Shown here in pieces: positions 22,418 through 33,604 of a DNA stretch of 64,000 nucleotides (the first letter of the stretch is position 1; each line of letters begins with the position of its first letter). Under the pieces are notes generated by a model. It made no database searches, had not been told where the DNA came from, and was given only the letters and a program-made list of their open reading frames with translations. The stretch lies in contig SGPL01000118.1 of the NCBI GenBank assembly GCA_004802705.1, positions 1 to 64,000 on the forward strand, given 5' to 3'. The position numbers and the translations under genes are program-made. The stretch is from Bondarzewia mesenterica. Its lineage: Eukaryota > Basidiomycota > Agaricomycetes > Russulales > Bondarzewiaceae.

Positions 22418-24213
22418 ACTTTCTTGTGGGATACTGGATATTTTCTACTTCCTCTTCGTGTCTTTATCTATGCTGCTTTTTCGTTTTCAGCTCCATGGCT
22501 CGTCTTCCTTGCCGGCTTCGCTCGTTCTTGCCTTCGTCATCTCCTTTGTACATGCTGTGTATATTTTCTCGCATCGTCCACCATCCACCATACCCTTTCG
22601 GGCCCTTCCGTTCACTCCCGTATCACCCTTCTTCATCGTCGCCTTCGTCTCGACCTACTGCGGCCATCATCGCTTTTCTCACACCCGTAGCTGTGGTTGG
22701 CCGGGGACGGTCAACCGCCACGCGACCATCGGAACTGCTTTCTTTCCATCTCCCTGCTTTGGTCTCGTTTTCCTATCGTGCTTCTCCCTGTGTCCTCTGC
22801 TTATTTTTTTTTCTCCTCTTATCCATTTTTTGTCTCCCTCTTACCCGTGGAGCACACTCATAACGTATTCCCCAGAGCAATTCCGCATTAGCATACCCCT
22901 CCTAGTCGTCGTACGAATGGCACCGTCTGTTGACTGATTAATCGCCGCAGTATTTTTTGACATGCCGGTTCGATGTTTTCAATAGCCTGAAGAGCATTGA
23001 AGATCTCTCAGTTTTGGACAATCCCGTTGGGTCGAGAAGTTGGATCAGTTCTCCCGGTGCAGTCCTGCGAAAAAAGGGGATCGTGAACGTCATTCGCAGC
23101 AATGTGCACGATTTGATTGATACTGTAGGAGGGGAGTTAATCAATGTATGCTTTATGAGTTGTACTGCATCCGGTCCGGCCTTGCATGCACGATATGGAT
23201 ACCGGACTGCAGGACCGGATGAATGGCAACAGATATCCACGAGATCGATAAAAAGTTTTGTGAAGAAGAATTTTTTTTTTCTGCTCAATTTGACTGTAAA
23301 TTGTACTTCGATCGTCAGCTTGCCATTCGGTCCTTGTCAGGCTAACGGGGGTCTGGAGGGGTCTGGGAGGCCCAAGCAGCCCACTGAGCCGGTCGCGCGA
23401 GCACGCGTCCACAGTCATCCCGTGATACTCACTCCAAGTCACGTGATCTAATTTGCTCCCGAATTTCGACTGAATTTTGTTTGAGAGCAACGTTCACTTC
23501 ACCCATTAGCACGGCACCTGTTTGCAGTGCTTTATCTTCCTGCTCCCGACACCGAAAATGACAGATGGTCATGGTGAGCCAGATTAGCTTACTATCCCAG
23601 TTCAGAAAGCTCACTAATTGGATGTCAACCCAGTGCAGAACAATAAGTACTTACTGCAACTAAGTAAGATGTATTGGACCCTTGCTTCTTGCCCTAACCT
23701 ATACGCTATTGATATTGTTTCACTCTCAGCCTCTCTCCACTCTCGTCGAACGGACAACAATGGGTCATGCGATGCTTGGTCCTTGTGATCTCGATGCCAT
23801 CGGCGCCAGTGAGCACCTTTTCGTAATCGACTCGTAACAAGGCCATGAGGGTCCTGGAGCATGGGACATATGAGGCTACCTCTGGATATTAGCAAGTAAG
23901 TGAATCGAACTCCGTCATGATTCATGTTTGGAGGAGCCACAATTCTGCCACGAGGGTGGCGTAAACACGAGGTGCTCGCTGGCCATCAGATTCACAAGGC
24001 ATCCTTGTCCTGGTTGATGCCGTCACGCCAAGCTTGGGCGATCTTTCGATTTCAGAGTATATATACAGAATACGGCAAGTCTTCCCTTCCTCCTTTCCTT
24101 CTGCGAACACCTCCTGAGCGTCAACACCATACCCAATCCCCTTCTCCGCTGTGCCATACTCCCTCACTTTTACGTCTGAATATTATCTTCGACTAAGTTC
24201 CCCATATCTCGAT
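22418..24213. other. Intergenic; T/C-rich 3' region, then promoter region
   Basis: From 22430 to about 22880 the plus strand is strikingly pyrimidine-rich and probably holds the 3' untranslated region of the CaaX gene; ORFs across it are compositional. From 23300 to 24213 nothing coding is recognised. A TATA-like TATATATA at about 24058-24064 and a CT-rich leader precede the ATG at 24214. Confidence 0.45.
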
Positions 24214-25654
24214 ATGCCTTCAGTGGTCTCCTCCGATACATCTCGTGTGTCTGCGCCTGGTTTCTCCTATTCTAGCATCGTACCAGCGAAACATTCCCAG
24301 TCGCAGGATGCTGGTGTCACTCTCCTTGAAGTGGACCACGACCTTATGTTTGAATATGCTGTGAGCACAGATGATACTCTTTCAACGTTCGAGGAGGATG
24401 AGGATTACTACACTGCCGAAGAAGAAGAAGATACCTTCTCACTGAATGAGGGTCATAAAGGTCATACTGACCTTGCCGTGCTATCCATCGATGATGATCG
24501 AGATGCCACCATGGCCGTTCATAAATATCAGGCAGCCCGCCCACCAGCCATCAGCATTTCAGCATATGCATACATGGTCCCTGCATGCACATCTAATCTC
24601 ACAGCAATGCCGTCTCTTTCGTCCGCTTCCTCATCCGCCTCCTCAACTTCTCAAGGGCCTGTTCATGCACCCATATCTCCACCAACACATATCCCTTCTT
24701 CTGCGGGCCGCAGCACAACTTCCGAAAGCGCGTCCTCCTCCTCCCTTCTCCCCACGAGTGCGCTTCGCGGTCATCGTGCAATCCCGCAACACCCTCTTCT
24801 CATCACGCCTTTCCGACCATGGTTGGATCCATATAACAAGGGTATCGAATCAAACTCGCCCTCCAAACGCGCCACGTATGCTCGCGGCGTCGTATCCATG
24901 CGAGACTGGACCGGCCCGCGTCTGCAAGACCTCGCGTGGTGTCTGACATGGGAGGCCACTGAGCCTCAATGTCCATTATCTGACCCGCACGGTCCTGGAC
25001 CCATTGCAAAATTCACGCAGGCGCTTGTCCGTAGCTTCCGAGAAAATTATGGGGATGACGTGAGCGATGCGTTTGTGTGGCATATCAGGGATTATGCCCT
25101 GCATACGTTTTGTGGGTGGTGGTCTCCGGTGAGTATTCCTTGTTTTGACTGGTCTTGTTTGGTACTTGACTGCTTCACATTGCAGCACTCTAAACAGTCG
25201 TTAGTCAAGGCTTATCAAGCCAAATCTCCCAATCTTGAAACCCAAATCTTCTGCTCGTTCGCTGTGGCCAATTACATTGGCCACCTCTACCGCCTCGAGC
25301 TAATAAACGCTGCTGATTTGCACCGTTGCATAGACGCCATCCTTTTCAAATTCATCTACATTGAGCAGCTCATCGCGGTCCATATGATCTTAGCATCCAC
25401 GAAGGGGAGGATGGTCAAAACTAAAGCCGAGGAACAGATGATGTCTCAATTCATAAGTGAGTTTGATCGGATGATCGATATCGAGGACAACGCCAGCTTG
25501 AAGAGAGTCAGATTCAGACAGGAGAAGGTCAAGGAACTGGCGGCTGTGAGTTGCGCTCCCTGATTTTATATTCATCGTCGTTGAAATCTAAATCTTTCTT
25601 CTGCAGGACGTACTGCGTATTGCAAAACACAACCTCAGTGCTTTCCGCCATTAA
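24214..25654 (+). CDS. MIF4G-like domain protein
   Basis: Three exons (24214-25128, 25186-25545, 25607-25654) give 440 residues. The first ATG with good context begins MPSVVSSDTSRVS. The N-terminal 230 residues are Ser-rich with an acidic stretch (FEEDEDYYTAEEEEDTF) and look disordered. The C-terminal half is helical: NYIGHLYRLELINAADLHRC, EQLIAVHMILASTKGRM and SEFDRMIDIEDNASLKRVRF. This resembles the late HEAT-type helices of MIF4G domains (eIF4G: IGELFK, MHDCI, LLTTIGK, RIRFML). MIF4G domains bind eIF4A-like helicases or RNA; whether this one does is unknown. Its 3' end lies 136 bases from the convergent prenyltransferase gene. The domain call is from motif memory and is weaker than the gene call. 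Confidence 0.68.
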
Positions 25655-25790
25655 CTCCGCCATTTCTTTCTTTTTCTCTAATTTCACACATTCGCTCACA
25701 TCTCTGTTCACACAATTTTACATTCTGGGCGTTTCTCTGCCCCAATCCATTTATTACATCGTGTACCAAAAAAAAGCCTGGATACTAATG

Positions 25791-27546
25791 TCATGATGAT
25801 GACTGAGGTTTGGGTGTGTGCTCCCTGGCCCATTGCGCAGTGTCCTGTCTCGCATTGAGCAGTGGATCCAGCGGCTGTAGTTTCCATGCCGGATCGGTCG
25901 CCCGGACTTCTGGGTGAGAGCAGTAGATCGCAATCGTGGCAGAGGATAGGTACGTGTGATACGGATCTGTTTCGTTCCATCAGCATCAGAAGGGAAACTG
26001 TGAGCGAGGTACCAAGCAGGGGGGGGAGAAACAACAGGAACAAGGCGAAAGAATGAAACGCACCAGGATGTTCCCCTGGGGCTTTCGAGATCCCGCCAAA
26101 CTTGTACTGGCAGCGTGAGAGAAATCCAGCGAGAGCAGTCGTGTCCACCAGAGCGTCAAATCCTAAGATCTGTCTCCGACCGAGAAAAAGTCACCCTCTA
26201 GTCTGAGGCCATATGAGAACGAATAGAGAAGAGGGAATCTGACCGTGCAGCGAGGCACCACACCAAAAACAGTAGCACGCGTCGGCGGCCTTGCCCGTGC
26301 GCCCGCAGAACCCGCCTTCGGAGTCTTGCTTCTGAACGAGCCAGCGCAGGGTGCGCGCGCGGTCGGAAGGCGTGAGGCGAGCAGCTGCAGACGGTGAACT
26401 CAGAGTTGGGGGTGCTAGGTGGATGCATGCGAGGGCGCAATAGGTCGTCCCCCCTGCACGCGGCTGTGAGACGAATAAAAATAAAGAGAGGGCAAAAGAA
26501 AATCAAACCTTGCGCTTCACAAAAGGGCGCCTGTCCGTATGCGCCCTCATAAGTCTACCCATTTTGTTTCAATGCATCAGCCAACTGTTGATGAAAGAGC
26601 CCATATGTTGGGGATCGGGCCAATCACTCACCCGGCAACGGCTGATGAAGGCGAGGGCGCGTTCGACATCCACAGACGACCAGTCGTCGAGCAAGGTGCA
26701 AATGACGAATGCGCAATAGCTCATGCGCAGATCAGCGTCACCTGCGCCAGGGGTAGTTGAGAAGCTGTACCGCTGGGTCTGTCAGCGTCTGGTGTCCTTG
26801 GACTCGAGGGGAGCGAACGACGTACCTACCGTCCTCGCCTTGACACGATCCCACGAATTTGGCAAGCCCCTCGCGATCTAGCGCCGCGAAATCATCACGC
26901 AAGATCGCGAGCGACTGCAGTGCGGCGTAGGTCATGATGAGGTTCGGTGTCGAGAAATCACCGTACTCGCCCTACCCGCAGGAATCAGAAATGTAGGGTC
27001 AAGAACGAAGAACAATTGAGCGGCTTTAAACAATAATAATAATAAAACAGAAAACGCATACGAACGGGCTGATTCGCGTCCGTCGAAGAATCCTGTGTCG
27101 CCGCGAACGGACTCGGGCAGAACCCGGATCCGTATATGCCCTCTGCACGACGATAAGAATTCGTCAAAATTCAAAATTCATTCTACATTGAGATCAACGC
27201 AGCGCTAAGGCAAGAATAGACACGCACTAGCCTGTTGAGCCCATATCCACGACCTCCAGGATTCGCGATCCGTGATGGTGCTCTTCTGGTCAATCAAACC
27301 ATAGACATCAAGGATACCTAGACAGTAAAACCCAAGGGCCATCCTGAACCGTCCCGTCCGCAAGAAATCAGATGCTACAGCTAATGTTTGCATAGCATCA
27401 CGCCTGAATAAGTCAATATCCAGATCGCGCACGTACCGCGACGAGTCCATCTCAACCAGGCTGGAGGGCAGACCCTGCAGACAACGATTGCCGTGCGCTA
27501 CATGCCCTGACCTATTCAATGTCGGGAAATGTGGGGTTTCTGCCAT
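25791..27546 (-). CDS. Geranylgeranyltransferase type I, beta subunit
   Basis: Nine exons (27546-27437, 27343-27228, 27142-27066, 26971-26826, 26764-26632, 26554-26509, 26453-26244, 26162-26064, 25966-25791) join in frame. Prenyltransferase beta-subunit signatures are clear: LNRSGHVAHGNRCLQGLPSS, VEMDSSRMALGFYCLGILDV, GIYGSGFCPSPF, TPNLIMTYAALQSLAILRDD, GDADLRMSYCAFVICTLLDD, TYEGAYGQAPFCEAQGGTTY, FCGRTGKAADACYCFW (zinc-ligand region), KFGGISKAPGEHPDPYHTYL (distal His) and WKLQPLDPLLNARQ. The NRSGH/CLQGLPSS start matches the type I geranylgeranyl enzyme (CDC43/PGGT1B) rather than farnesyl or Rab transferases. It works with the shared alpha subunit on CaaX proteins such as Rho GTPases. The exon 3 donor (GTTCGT) is weak but gives the correct phase. 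Confidence 0.9.
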
Positions 27547-28190
27547 TGAAATCCAAGAAATCCTGGTGGGTGTCGATGATCAAGTGCAGATGATTGAAGA
27601 CAACCTGGACACAGAGTCAACACTGGTCCGCGGCCAACCCCCGTATGGCCGGGAGTCTCTTCGACTAGTCCAAGTGAGGCAGAGGCCATGCTTGATATTG
27701 CTCATGACACAGTGGCCACGCAGCGATAGATATACGCCCGTCCTCCGCCCACCATCGGCGCAGAAACTTGTAGATTACATATGAAGACGCATGGCGCCCG
27801 CTTGTAACTTTCGGGTGTGGAGCCCAATCAGTCTATTACAGCCTGAACTCACAAGGGGCCTTCCAGGCCTTTCCCGATATGCAGCGAAAACATGACACAA
27901 AGGAGGAATAGTCGGGGACCAAAATAAGCAGTTATGGTGCTATGCTGTGGTGATGAAGACAATTAGAGATACAAAGTACGAACTCGGCCAACAGTGGGAT
28001 GAGACAAAGAGAATATCGAACACGGCACGATAGGATAGAAAAGATGATGGACAGCATCGGTCGATTGACACCCATTGACAGGGGAAGAAAGAGACAAAGA
28101 ATGGAAAATAAAAAATATGGAAGACAGAGAGCTGCGAGGTTGAACGACGAGTCCGCGTCCCAAAACCACATTCCTGCTGAAAATCCCGAA
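27547..28190. other. Intergenic, no recognised gene
   Basis: Lies between the start of the prenyltransferase gene and the 3' end of the NOT2 gene. No convincing coding sequence on either strand. Confidence 0.5.
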
Positions 28191-30358
28191 TCACATCGCA
28201 CCCATCCCCACGCCTTGGTAAGCACCTCTCTGCGCGACGGTAACCTGTTGTTGTGCAGGAGTATTTAGCTGCAGCGTCGGCCCCGGCGCGAATACAGGCT
28301 GGCTTTTCTCCTCGAGGTCGGCGTAGAGCACCGTCATGTCCTTGCGCTCTTTTCCCCAGTTATCGGGGTCCCAGAACGTGTACGTCCCCTGCTCGCCCCC
28401 GGGCACCTTTTGCGAGGGTGATGTCCCGGACTCCTTCGTGAGCCACAGCCGGAGTTCTTTGTGGTATCGCCAGTTGCGATTGTACCTGCGCAGCACGTCC
28501 GTTCGAGCAGAAATCAAACCATCAGAGCACGAAGACCAACTCACAACTCTTGTGCAGCTACTTCCTGGAGGGCGTCCCGGGGCGAAGAGTAGAACATGAA
28601 GAACAATGTCTCATCACTGAATGCAGCTGCCTTATTCGGACCCGGCGGCGGTGGTTGGACATTATAGCATGTTGGCAGATGGAAGTCCGGCTCAACAGAG
28701 TGCGCTGCAGACGAGTCTGCCCACGGCGTGATGAACGTCGAGTACAAATTCCTGACCGCTCCATCGTGTTAGCCTGCTCCGCTCGCAGGTGATATTAGAA
28801 GAGATATGACTGGAGCGCACCCCTGATTCTGCATATCCAACCCCATCGTACCCAAGTCCGTCCCGACTGATAAAAGGTTCTGATCCAGATCCGCGCTCTT
28901 GATCATCGCGAGGAGTCCTAACAGACCCCATCGGTCCGCCGCCGACACAAGCACCTGCTGGGCTGGCGTTTGCGGTAGTGGACCACCCGCCGACGCCGAT
29001 GCTGCTGTCGGCCCTTGGGAAGGGTGCTGTGGCGTCTCCCCCGATGTTGCTCCGTTGCCGTTCCCGGCGAATGACGTCTGCGCGCCTGCGCCCATTGGCT
29101 GAGCCTGTGGCTGCTGCTGAGATTGGGGAAATAATGATGGAGGCGGCACGCCTGGCGGCGCGTTAAGCTGGTGATTTTGTTGATGTTGTGCTTGCTGCTG
29201 AGCTTGGCTTCCGTTTTGCAGGTTCGGAGGGAAGCCTGTCGTTTGCTGCTGTCCCGGGCCTGAACTCGGATTGGGCGAGTTCCATGCTGCATGGCTGGCT
29301 GCGTTCAGCTTGAGTGCATAATTCTGTTCTCCGAACCCGAAGTAGTTAGTGAGTTGCACAGGAACGGAGACAACAGAGGAAGGGCGGAAGGTAAATAATA
29401 GAAAGTATAGATGTGAGCAACGCACCCGCTGTTTTTCTGTTTCTGACTGCAAACCCGGATGTACGCCCCCTCTTAAACCAATATTCAACAACCCCGGCTG
29501 TTGCTGCCCACTCTGTGCTTGTCCCTGACCCTGCGCGCCCAATGCCCCCGTTAACGAACCGACCATGCTTCCCCTCTGCTCAGCATGCACCCCATTCAAA
29601 CCCGGTGGATGACCATCCTGCGCCGGCGTCTGCGACTGTGTCGATTGCTGTTGTGATGCCTGTATCGGCCCGCCGAGCGCCGGAAAATCGTCCGCGGTGA
29701 AGTCTCTTGGTTGATTCGACCCCGCTTGCGCTACACCACCGCTCCCACCAACCGGAACACCTGTGCCCGCCTGACTCGCATAGCTCGTGGCGGCTGCTCC
29801 TGCGCCGTTATTCGTCGCAGCTGATGCGGACGTGGTTGCTGGCGTAGACCCCAGTGCAGGAAAATCGTTCGGATCGAGCCCAACTTCACTCGCGGAAGAC
29901 ACCGAGGGGGCAGTCCCGCCTATACTGGGCGTCGCATTTGGTGTGAGGTGTGGCGGGATATTCGAATGTGCTGTCGATGGCAGGCTGGGCAGCTGCTGCT
30001 GTCCGTGCTGCTGTTGTTGCTGTAGTGCATTCGGCTGATGCTGCTGTGTTTGAGGTTGCTGTGTCTGCTGCTGCTGCTGGAGTGCTCCGCCAAATGGGAA
30101 TCCCTGCGTTCGCTGCTGGACGAATCCAGGTGATGGTTGTGGGACCATGCTCTGTGCTGTCCGGTGATTCGGGAGCCCTGGATACCCAGGCATTACGTTT
30201 CGTGGCGGCATTCCATATGCTGGATATCCTCTGAATGGTCCGCCGAGGGCAGTATTTGGTCCGAGGCTTGGTGGACGCTGTGGGGGTTGGCCTGTACGCG
30301 AGATTAATATTTGTGTAGCAGTATGTCGCGAGCTCCCGCTTTTACCTGGTCGATTCAT
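28191..30358 (-). CDS. NOT2: CCR4-NOT complex subunit 2 (NOT2/CDC36 family)
   Basis: Five exons (30358-30346, 30291-29426, 29323-28821, 28751-28545, 28485-28191) give 627 residues. The N-terminal 400 residues are Gln/Pro/Gly-rich with NDFPALG and DDFPALGG motifs, as in NOT2 proteins. The C-terminal NOT-box domain runs from DRWGLLGLLAMIKSADLD through GTDLGTMGLDM, LYSTFITPWADSS, PDFHLPTCYNVQPPPP, FSDETLFFMFYSSPRDALQ, AQELYNRNWRYHKELRLWLT to TYTFWDPDNWGKERKDM. NOT2 scaffolds the NOT1-NOT3/5 module in mRNA deadenylation and transcription control. The first exon is only 13 nt (M-N-R-P and one base). Long CAG/CTG-rich glutamine tracts make the N-terminus length-variable. It is divergent from RPC9 with 198 bases between start codons. 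Confidence 0.95.
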
Positions 30359-30556
30359 GATGTCCAAATGGTGAGCAGTTGTCACTAGGGATCCTGAAAT
30401 GCAAACCAAATGAGCAAAATGGCAATGAAAAAGGAGAAACGACGAGCGCACAAGAGTATGTAGGATTCGGTATTGGTTTGAATGGTCACGATGTAAAAGG
30501 ACAGTTGACGCTTCTTTGGCTACTTGTCCCGCCACCCCCCTTTTTGGGCAACCAGC
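30359..30556. promoter_or_regulatory. Compact divergent promoter shared by NOT2 and RPC9
   Basis: Only 198 bases separate the two start codons of divergent housekeeping genes, so both core promoters must lie here or in leader sequence. No TATA box stands out, as expected for housekeeping genes. Confidence 0.55.
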
Positions 30557-31346
30557 ATGGAGGTCTGTTCTTTGTTCTCAACCTCACATATATCTGTTCA
30601 TTTTTCTCTTCACAGGTACTCAATGCCAGGACGAGCCTGCTCTCGAACTATGAGGTCCTCGCTCTGCTGCGTGAACTTGAAAGCGATTATCTCGCAAAAG
30701 CGAAGACCGCACTTCGCATAAAGAAGGAAGAAGAAGCCGCCGAGGCGGTTGTTCCCAGAGCCTACGATCCACTAGAGGACATTACTCCGAATTTGAGAAC
30801 AGTCGAGGTTGAGGTGCGCTTCATTATTGTCCTACCATGATCACGTCGGCGACTGAATTTGCCGTACGTGTAGGCTATACAATATCTGTCTGCAGATTAC
30901 CAGCCCATACGTTTTCAGAACGAAGCGGGCATATCACAGCTCACAAAGAGCCTCGAACCCTACGGACTGACCAAGTCCGAAAAACTTCAGATTGTCAATC
31001 TTGCTCCTAGAGAGGCTGTGGAGTTATACGTTGTATGTTTTAACATCCACAACCCCCGTACCGTTGTTCTGATTTTTTTTTATAGATCATCGAGGAGCTT
31101 GAAGATCGTCTAGGGAATAGAATGGAAGACATCCTCTCAAATGTCCGTGCCTCACTAAGCGAACCCGCCACCGCCTCCGGTACAAGTGCTCAACGACATA
31201 TTGCTGGTAGTCAGGCGCTGTTCCCCGTGGAGCAACAAACATATGAGGAGGATGCGGAGTGGGAACTTGATGCGAATGACGTTGAGTTCGTTGATGCTGG
31301 CGAAGGGGCCGGTGTTGAAGGAGATTTGGATATCGAAGACGACTGA
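30557..31346 (+). CDS. RNA polymerase III subunit RPC9 (Rpc17/CRCP family)
   Basis: Four exons (30557-30562, 30616-30813, 30874-31032, 31086-31346) give 207 residues. The first coding exon contains only ATG GAG; splicing yields MEVLNARTSLLSNYEVLALL, the canonical start of RPC9. Then follow LRELESDYLAKAKTALRIKK, NLRTVEVEAIQYLSADYQPI, LTKSLEPYGLTKSEKLQIVN, LAPREAVELYV and IIEELEDRLGNRMEDIL, the HRDC-like Rpb4-type fold. RPC9 pairs with RPC8 in the stalk of polymerase III. The protein is longer than the human form because of an acidic C-terminal tail of about 50 residues. Confidence 0.93.
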
Positions 31347-32466
31347 TTGTAAGGTTACAACTCTCCTTGTCTCTGTGAGCGACGATACAACATGACTGAA
31401 GTGTTATCAGATATGCTAGCAGTGGACCGTCGGACGGGAGGATCCTGAGGCACAGAGGTTGACGACCGGTTAAGACTAAGTTGGATTGCAGTACTATTTA
31501 ACTACGAATTCCATTGGAGGAATTTCATCTGCTGTTCGGAGTGCAGATCTGTGCAGATATATCTTCAATGCCCACCTCCGCTTCCGGTCGGCCTCTGGCC
31601 ACCGTCGCGCGTTCAAGTCTGTATCATGGGTGCGACCCGCTCTGACGAAGTGGCCATCCGATAGCGCTGCCCTGCGCTGCCCCATCGATGAGCATGTCAG
31701 CTGGTGCAGACATTGTGTTCTATACAAAAGTACTTCGCGTCTTTCGAATTCTGTTCGCTTCAGTCAGCTTACATCATTGTGGTAAGTACTCGACTTGCGC
31801 CTGTATCTGGATACTGTCACCAGTCTAGTCTAGCGTTGCGATGCGTATAGGAAATCAGTCGAAGCCGTATGCTCCGAGCCGCAGACTCGTATTGTATGTT
31901 TTCTTCGTCAGTCAGCAGATCTGCCCCCTACAGGCGATTTTTTGTGAGGTTATTGGTTCCCTCGAATGTTCTATATATTTTCTCGAGGCCGTTTGACTTT
32001 TGGTTTGTCCACATTCGGCATTGATGCTAGTTGAAATTTGCAGTTGATTTTGCAGCCCGTTTAGCTCAGTGGTAGAGTGTGCCACTTGTATATTATGCTC
32101 TTCATGGTGATAAATGTAACCAACGGGCATGCGCGCAAATTTCTCTTTGTTTTTTTTTTTTATGCTCACGAGATTTTCTCAAATGTTTCTGGAGGTTGAG
32201 AGATAGAGCCGTCCCTTTCCAATCAACATGAAAACCCGTCGATGCATTTGGGAGTTTGCAGGAAAAATGGAGACTTCAGAGCGAGAAACGGTTTATAGGA
32301 TTCACGCAGTTTACGGCTTGCGAATATTTTCGGAAGATTTAAGCTTGAAGCATGGATTGCGCATGTAAGAAACTATACATATGGAATAGATAAACAGTCA
32401 CGCCCACAAACCACGTAGCCATGAAAGACCATGTCAATTGAGAATGCATGCAGTGTGCAGGTTCTA
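31347..32466. other. Intergenic containing a tRNA-like sequence
   Basis: No protein gene is recognised. A tRNA-like sequence lies at 32055-32129 and is listed separately. The remainder is AT-leaning without repeats. Confidence 0.45.
32055..32129 (+). tRNA. tRNA-Thr(UGU)-like sequence, probably a pseudogene
   Basis: A perfect 7-bp acceptor pair (GCCCGTT with AACGGGC), a U8-A9-like TA, and a normal D-arm with a perfect A-box (TAGCTCAGTGGTAGAG) are visible. A loop reading CTTGTAT would put anticodon TGT (Thr) in place, with a possible 14-nt insertion after it and a weak closing stem GCCA/TGGT. The T-arm is abnormal: the B-box consensus GGTTCGANTCC is reduced to GGTGATAAATG and the stem is only three or four pairs. 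Total length is 75 nt. It is more likely a decayed or tRNA-derived element than a working gene. Confidence 0.35.
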
Positions 32467-33604
32467 TCATTGGAGCTTTGAAGCTGGCGGCATGCGCCAG
32501 AGCCGTTGCTGCATTAGACCGACACGCATACGTTGCAGCCTTCTCAGAGCTAATTTGAGGGAGATGGATCGCTCCCTATCTCGAGCGGCGAGCCAAGTAT
32601 ATTGATCTTCTGCCATGGCGAGCCTGTCTGTGAGACACTGCACGGTGGTGAGGGAATGTTCGAGATGCAGACAGGCTGTATGGCAGTCAGTCAGCTACAG
32701 GATGGGACTGAGAAAACGGCATATCACTTACCTTTCTCGATTATTTCCACGTCCGAGTCGTTGATGGGAGCATATGGGCCGGCCTTGGCGAGCAGGGCTT
32801 TGAGATCATCGACTGTCCACGTACGCGTCTCCTGCCCGTCAACCGCATTGGTATCGCTACTTTCCCTTTCTTTGAAGGCTCTGCATCCTTTTGCGCAGCC
32901 GGCACAATCGGTGGGTAAGTCGCCAGCGCTCGGCCGCTCACCTTCAACACTCCCAGAGGGGGTACAAGGTACGGGCTGTGCAGGAGTTGTACTGTCGTGC
33001 GATGGGATGTGGGTTTTCGGAGGGGCCTTTGAGGTCACGCCAGTTGCATCGACGGGTGCCGTAGGCAGTGTCGAAGAAACCTGGTAGCCGTTCGTGCCGT
33101 ATGCAATGTTAGGCATCGTTGGATACAGAAACCTGTCAACCGCCACGAACCGATATCCGAATTTCAGCATTTACTGCACTATGTGCGTATGCATTGTTCG
33201 CGCACCTGCTGTTGTCCATAGTGTACCCAACTTTCATAGGCACAAAATACGAGGGAGGCATATAATAGTATGGGATCTGGCTGGGTACTGGGGGTTGATT
33301 TCCTGAAGAGCCAGTATATGAAGGACCGGGTAATAATTGAGAAGGAGGTGGATACTGATGGTTGTGCATAGGGCTGGAAAACGTGAGCGGATGATCATGC
33401 AGAGGACATAGCTCATGCTCACCTGTAATACGGCTGACAATAGTATTGCCCCTTTGGCGCAGAGGGCTGGGAAGACAGTTGGACATGATTTCCAGAGGAG
33501 CCTGAGGGACCAGCGACGCAAGTATTTTCCGCCGGAGAAGGATCATGCAAGGGAGAATGCTTCAGAGTAGATGAAGAAGGCATAGGCACGTCAGTAGAAG
33601 GCAT
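32467..33604 (-). CDS. Unknown Pro/Ser/Tyr-rich protein with C-terminal helical segment
   Basis: Four exons (33604-33423, 33373-33206, 33132-32732, 32675-32467) join in perfect phase to 319 residues. The start MPSTDVPMPSSSTLKHS is the first in-frame ATG. The middle is rich in Pro, Tyr and Ser (QYPPPSQLLPGPSYTGSSG, YYYMPPSYFVPMKVG), then comes a cysteine cluster DCAGCAKGCRAF. The C-terminus is helical and basic (TWTVDDLKALLAKAG, LHLEHSLTTVQCLTDRLAM, RERSISLKLALRRLQRM). I do not recognise a domain. The layout (Pro-rich start, Ser/Thr middle, C-terminal charged helix) resembles the gene at 15679-16863, but no shared motif is obvious. Confidence 0.62.

Noticed and set aside
22209..22937. Plus-strand ORFs of 150-240 codons rich in Phe, Ser and Leu
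   Set aside because: They are produced by the extreme pyrimidine bias of the probable 3' untranslated region and have no motifs.
26770..26830. Apparent frame break between exons 4 and 5 of the geranylgeranyltransferase beta subunit
   Set aside because: An alternative acceptor at GGTACAG joins the exons as EDG-S-FSTTPGAGDADLRM in correct phase, so no indel is needed.
29413..30234. Plus-strand ORFs opposite the NOT2 glutamine-rich region
   Set aside because: Antisense of CAG/CTG-rich coding sequence; the minus strand has unmistakable NOT2 motifs.
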